Assembly: GCF_040802235.1 (NCBI RefSeq)
Contig: NC_133172.1
Coordinates: 63,991,613 to 64,055,612 of the forward strand
DNA length: 64,000 nucleotides
From: Manis javanica
Taxonomy: Eukaryota > Chordata > Mammalia > Pholidota > Manidae
Direction: 5' to 3'
Positions within the stretch are counted from its first letter, which is position 1. Every line of letters begins with the position of its first letter. Below are positions 59,772 through 64,000 of the stretch, in pieces. The translations under genes were made by a program, and so were the position numbers. The notes beneath the pieces were generated by a model, which saw nothing but the letters and a program-made list of their open reading frames with translations, ran no database searches and was not told the DNA's origin.

Positions 59772-62700
59772 ATGGCAATAAGTACATACCTATCAATAAT
59801 CACCCTAAATGTAAATAGACTGAATGCACCAATCAAAAGACATAGAGTCACCGAATGGATAAAAAAACAAGACCCATCTATATGCTGCCTGCAAGAGACT
59901 CACTTTAAACCCAAACACAGACGAAAAGTGAAGGGATGGAAAAAGATATTTAATGCAACTAACAGAGAGAAAAAAGCAGGAGTTGCAATACTTATATCAG
60001 ACAAAATAGACTTCAAAACACGAAAAGTAACAAGAGACAAAGAAGGACATTATATACTGATAAAGGGGTCAATCCAACAAGAAGATATGACCATTATAAA
60101 TATCTATGCTCCCAACACAGGAGCACCCACATATAGGAAACAAATACTAACAGAATTAAAAGGGGAAATAGAATGCAATGCATTCATTCTAGGAGACTTC
60201 AACACTCCACTCACTCTGAAGGACAGATCCACCAGACAGAAGATAAGTAAGGAGACAGAGGCACTGAACAACACATTTGAACAGATGGATCTAACAGACA
60301 TCTACAGAACTCTACACCCAAAAGCAACAGAATACACATTCTTCTCAACTGCACATGGAACATTTTCAAGAATAGATCATATACTAGGCCACAAAAAGAG
60401 CTTCAGTAAATTCAAAAATATTGAAATTGTACCAACCAGTTTCTCAGATCACAAAGCTATGACACTATAAATAAAGTACTCAAAGAAAATGAAAAATCTC
60501 ACAAACACATGGAGGCTTCACAACATGCTCCTAAATAACCAATGGATCAGTGACCAAATAAAAACAGAGATCAAGCAATATATGGAGACAAATGACAACA
60601 ATAATTCAACACCGCAAAATCTGTGGGACACAGCCAAGGCTGTGCTAAGAGGAAAGTATAATGTAATAATACAGGCCTACCTCAAGAAAGAAGAACAATC
60701 CCATATAAGCAGTCTAAATTCACAATTAATGAAACTAGAAAAAGAACAACAAATGAGGTCAAAAGTCAGTAGAAGGAGGGACATAATAAAGATTAGAGCA
60801 GAAATAAACAAAATTGAGAAGAATAAAATAATAGAAAGAATCAATGAAAGCAAGAGCTGCTTCTTTGAGAAAATAAACAAAATAGATAACTCCCTAGCCA
60901 GACTTATCAAGAAAAAAAGAGAGTTTACACACATAAACAGAATCAGAAATAAGAAAGGAAAAATCACTACGGGCACCACAGAAATACAAAGAATTATTAG
61001 AGAATACAATGAAAAATTAAATGCTAACAAACTGGATAACCTAGAAGAAATGAACAACTTTCTAGAAAAATACAACCTTCCAAGGCTGACCAAGGAAGAA
61101 ACAGAAAATCTGAACAGACCGATTACCAGCAAGGAAATTGAACTGGTAATTAAAAACCTACCTAAGAACAAAACTCCTGAACCAGATGGCTTCACCGCTG
61201 AATTTTATCAAACATTTAGTGAAGACCTAATACCCATACTCCTTAAAGTTTTCCAAAAAAATAGAGGAAGAGGGAATACTTCCAAACTCATTCTACAAGG
61301 CCAGCATCACTCTAATACCAAAACCAGGCAAAGGCACCACAAAAAAAAAAAGAAAATTACAAACCAATATCCCTGATGAACACAGATGCAAAAATACTCA
61401 ACAAAATATTTTAGCAAACCGAATTCAAAAATACATCAAAAAGATCATCCATCATGACCAAGTGGGGTTCATCCCAGGGATGCAAGGATGGTACAACATT
61501 TGAAAATCCATCATCATCCACCACATCAACAAAAAGAATGACAATAACCACATTAATCATCTCCATAGATGCTGAAAAAGCATTTGACAAAATTCAACAT
61601 CCATTCATGATAAAAACTCTCAACAAAATGGGTATAGAGGTCAAGTACCTCAACATAATAAAGGCCATATATGATAAACCCACAGCCAACATTATACTTA
61701 ACAGCAAGAAGCTGAAAGCTTTTCCTTTAAGATCGGGAACAAGACAAGGATGCCCACTCTCCCCACTTCTATTCAACATAGTACTGGAGGTCCTAGCCAC
61801 GGCAATCAGACAACACAAATAAAAGGCATCCAGATTGGCAAGGAAGAAGTTAAACTGTCCCTGTTTGCAGATGACATGATATTGTACGTAAAAAATCCTA
61901 AAGAATCCACTACAAAACTACTAGATCTAATATTTGAATTCAGCAAAGTTGCAAGATACAAAATTAATACACAGAAATCTGTGGCATTCCTATACACTAA
62001 CAATGAACTAGCAGAGAGAGAAATCAGGAAAACAACTTCACTCACAATTGCATCAAAAAGAATAAAACACCTAGGAATAAACCTAACCAAGGAAGTGAAA
62101 GACCTATATACTCTGAAAACTACAAGACACTCATGAGAGAAATTAAAGAAGATACCAATAAATGGAAACACAGCCCATGTTCATGGATAGGAAGAATTAA
62201 TATTGTCAAAATGGCCATCCTGCCTAAAGTGATCTATAGATTCGATGCAATTCCTATCAAAATACCAACAGCAGCATTCTTCAACAAACTAGAGATAATC
62301 GTCCTAAAATTCATATGGAACCACAAAAGACCTTGAATAGCCAAAGCATTCCTGAGAAGGAAGAATAAAGCAGGGGGAATTAACGCTCCCCAACTTCAAG
62401 CTCTACTACAAAGCCACAGTAATCAAGACAGTTTGGTACCGGCACAAGAACACACCCATAGACCAATGGAACAGACTAGAGAGGCCAGATATAAAGCCAA
62501 CCATATATGGTCCATTAAAAAATGATAAAGGAGCCATGGGCATACAATGGGGAAATGACCACCTCTTTAACAGCTGGTGTTGGCAAAACTGGACAGCTAC
62601 ATGCAAGAGAATGAAACTGGATTATTGTTTAACTCCATACACAAAAGTAAACTCAAAATGGAATAAAGACTTGAATGTAAGTCATGAAACCATAAAACTC

Positions 62701-63339
62701 TTAGAAGACAACAAGGGCAAACATCTCCTGAATATACGCATGAGCAACTTCTTCCTGAACCCATCTCCTCCAGAAAGGGAAACAAAAGCAAAAATGAACT
62801 TATGGGACTACATCAAGCTAAAAAGTTTTTGTACAGCAAAGGACATCATCAACAAAACAAAAAGGCATCCTACAGTATGGGAGAATATATTTGTAAATGA
62901 CATATCCGAGAAGGGGTTAACATCCAAAATATATAAAGAACTTATAGACTTCAACACCCAAAAAGCAAATAACCCTATTAACAAATGGGCAGAGGATATG
63001 AAGAGACGGTTCTCCAAAGAAGAAATTCAGATGGCCAACAGATACATGAAAAGATGCTCCATATCACTAGTCATCAGGGAAATGCAAATTAAAACCACAA
63101 TGAGATATCACCTCACACCAGTAAGGATGGCCAGCATCGAAAAGACTAAGAACAACAAATGTTGGCGAGGTTGTGGAGAAGGGGGAACCCTCCTACACTG
63201 CTGGTGGGAATGTAAGCTAGTTCAACCATTGTGGAAAGCAATATGGAGGTTCCTCAAAAAACTAAAAATAGAAATACCATTTGACCCCAGAATCCCACTG
63301 CTTGGAATATACCCAAAGAATACAACTTCTCAGATTTAA
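59772..63339 (+). pseudogene. L1 ORF2 (endonuclease-reverse transcriptase), multiply broken
   Basis: The endonuclease domain (59,772-60,470) still shows its catalytic landmarks: TLNVNRLN, CLQETHF, ILGDFNT and SDHKAM. A TAA at 60468-60470 stops it; the same frame reopens to 61,376, covering the linker and early RT. A frameshift follows at the A-run near 61,341. Later RT motifs lie in other frames: [10 protein letters not shown] and [14 protein letters not shown] (61,454-61,822), then the FADD active site at 61864-61875. The C-terminal Cys-rich segment ([19 protein letters not shown]) is near 63,160-63,215. At least four frame changes plus one stop. Confidence 0.88.
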
Positions 63340-63933
63340 AAAGACATGCACCCCTATGTTCACAGCAGCATTTTTTACAATAGCCAAGAAAAGGAAGCAA
63401 CCTAAGTGTAAAGAAGATGTGATACAATATACAATGGAATACTACTCAGTCATAAGAAAAAAACAAATCCTACCATTTGCAACAACATGGATGGAGCTGG
63501 AGGACATTATGCTCAGTGAAATAAACCAGGCAGAGAAAGACAAATGCCAAATGATTTCCCTCATTTGTGGAGTATAACAATGAAGCAAAACTGAAGGAAC
63601 AGAATAGCAGCAGACTAACAGACTCCAAGAATGAACTAGTGGTTACCAAAGAGGGTGGGTGAGGGAGGGAGAAGGGGACTGAGGGGTATAATGTTTAGTT
63701 CACATGGTATGGGGGGTCACGGGGAGAACACTGTATCACAGAGAAGGGACACAGTGGATCTCTGGCAACTTGCTGCACTGATGGACAGTGACTGCACTGG
63801 CGTGTGGGTGGGGACTTGATGATACGGGTAAATGTAGTAACCACATTGTTTTTTCATGTGAAACCTTCATAAGAGTGTGTATCAATCATATCTTAATAAA
63901 AAATTGGAAAAAAAACCAAACTCGGGGTGAGGG

Positions 63934-64000
63934 GAAGGGGTGTTCTCACTATTCCTCAAGCACCATATGGGAACCCAGCCCAGTTCTGAGCACCCCCGCA
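63934..64000 (-). repeat. Start of an LTR-like repeat similar to 1441-2300
   Basis: gggtgttctcac and, further on, aacccagcccagttctgagc resemble gggtgttcccac and aacccaactcagttctgatgc at 1,479-1,552. It is cut by the window end. Same orientation; low-confidence similarity by eye. Confidence 0.35.

Larger units (their letters stand above)
57973..63917 (+). mobile_element. Full-length L1 retrotransposon, inactive, antisense in intron 2
   Basis: A 5.9-kb element flanked by a 16-bp duplication with one mismatch: aaacttggggtgaggg at 57957-57972 and aaactcggggtgaggg at 63918-63933. It has a short 5' UTR with a YY1 motif, ORF1, ORF2 and a 3' UTR ending in an A-rich tail (63,894-63,915). Both ORFs are broken by frameshifts and stops, so it cannot mobilise itself. 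The 3' UTR matches the L1 ends at 742 and 6393. Confidence 0.93.

Overview
This is a mammalian nuclear genome window dominated by one gene on the minus strand: the 3' two-thirds of ANKRD11 (ankyrin repeat domain 11, a chromatin co-regulator). I recognise it from protein similarity and from eleven coding exons that join in frame with GT-AG introns from a start codon at 51474 to a stop codon at 14290. The spliced CDS is 7,791 nt (2,596 residues); human ANKRD11, as I recall it, has 2,663. The host is a placental mammal. The L1 3' ends resemble those I recall from pangolin (Manis) assemblies, but that species call is tentative.

Layout by region. 1-741: the 5' end of an endogenous betaretrovirus-like (IAP-type) provirus on the minus strand, with LTR, tRNA-Phe-type primer-binding site and an interrupted gag start, lying in the 3' end of an L1. 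742-10950: intergenic DNA made mostly of L1 relics on the minus strand, including one younger L1 nested in an older one with perfect target-site duplications. 10950-13529: GC-rich intergenic DNA in which I see no gene. 13530-14289: ANKRD11 3' UTR with a doubled AATAAA signal and a Pumilio-type element. 14290-51531: coding exons 13 to 3 (human numbering), with the giant 6.4 kb exon 9 at 20990-27366. 51532-64000: intron 2, containing a nearly 6 kb full-length but broken L1 at 57973-63917.

The exons together encode an N-terminal nuclear, Lys-rich segment, four ankyrin repeats (exons 6-8), a very long charged and disordered middle (exon 9), and a conserved C-terminal repression/degradation domain (end of exon 9 to exon 13). 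No second protein-coding gene, tRNA, rRNA, CRISPR array or bacterial-type system is supported.

The most interesting local observations are: a 102-nt intron 10 that is stop-free and in frame, so retaining it would insert 34 Gly/Ala-rich residues; an exact 20-bp tandem duplication of the exon 8 splice donor; two abutting minimal uORFs just ahead of the start codon; and a local Lys-to-Arg shift in the GC-rich part of exon 9.
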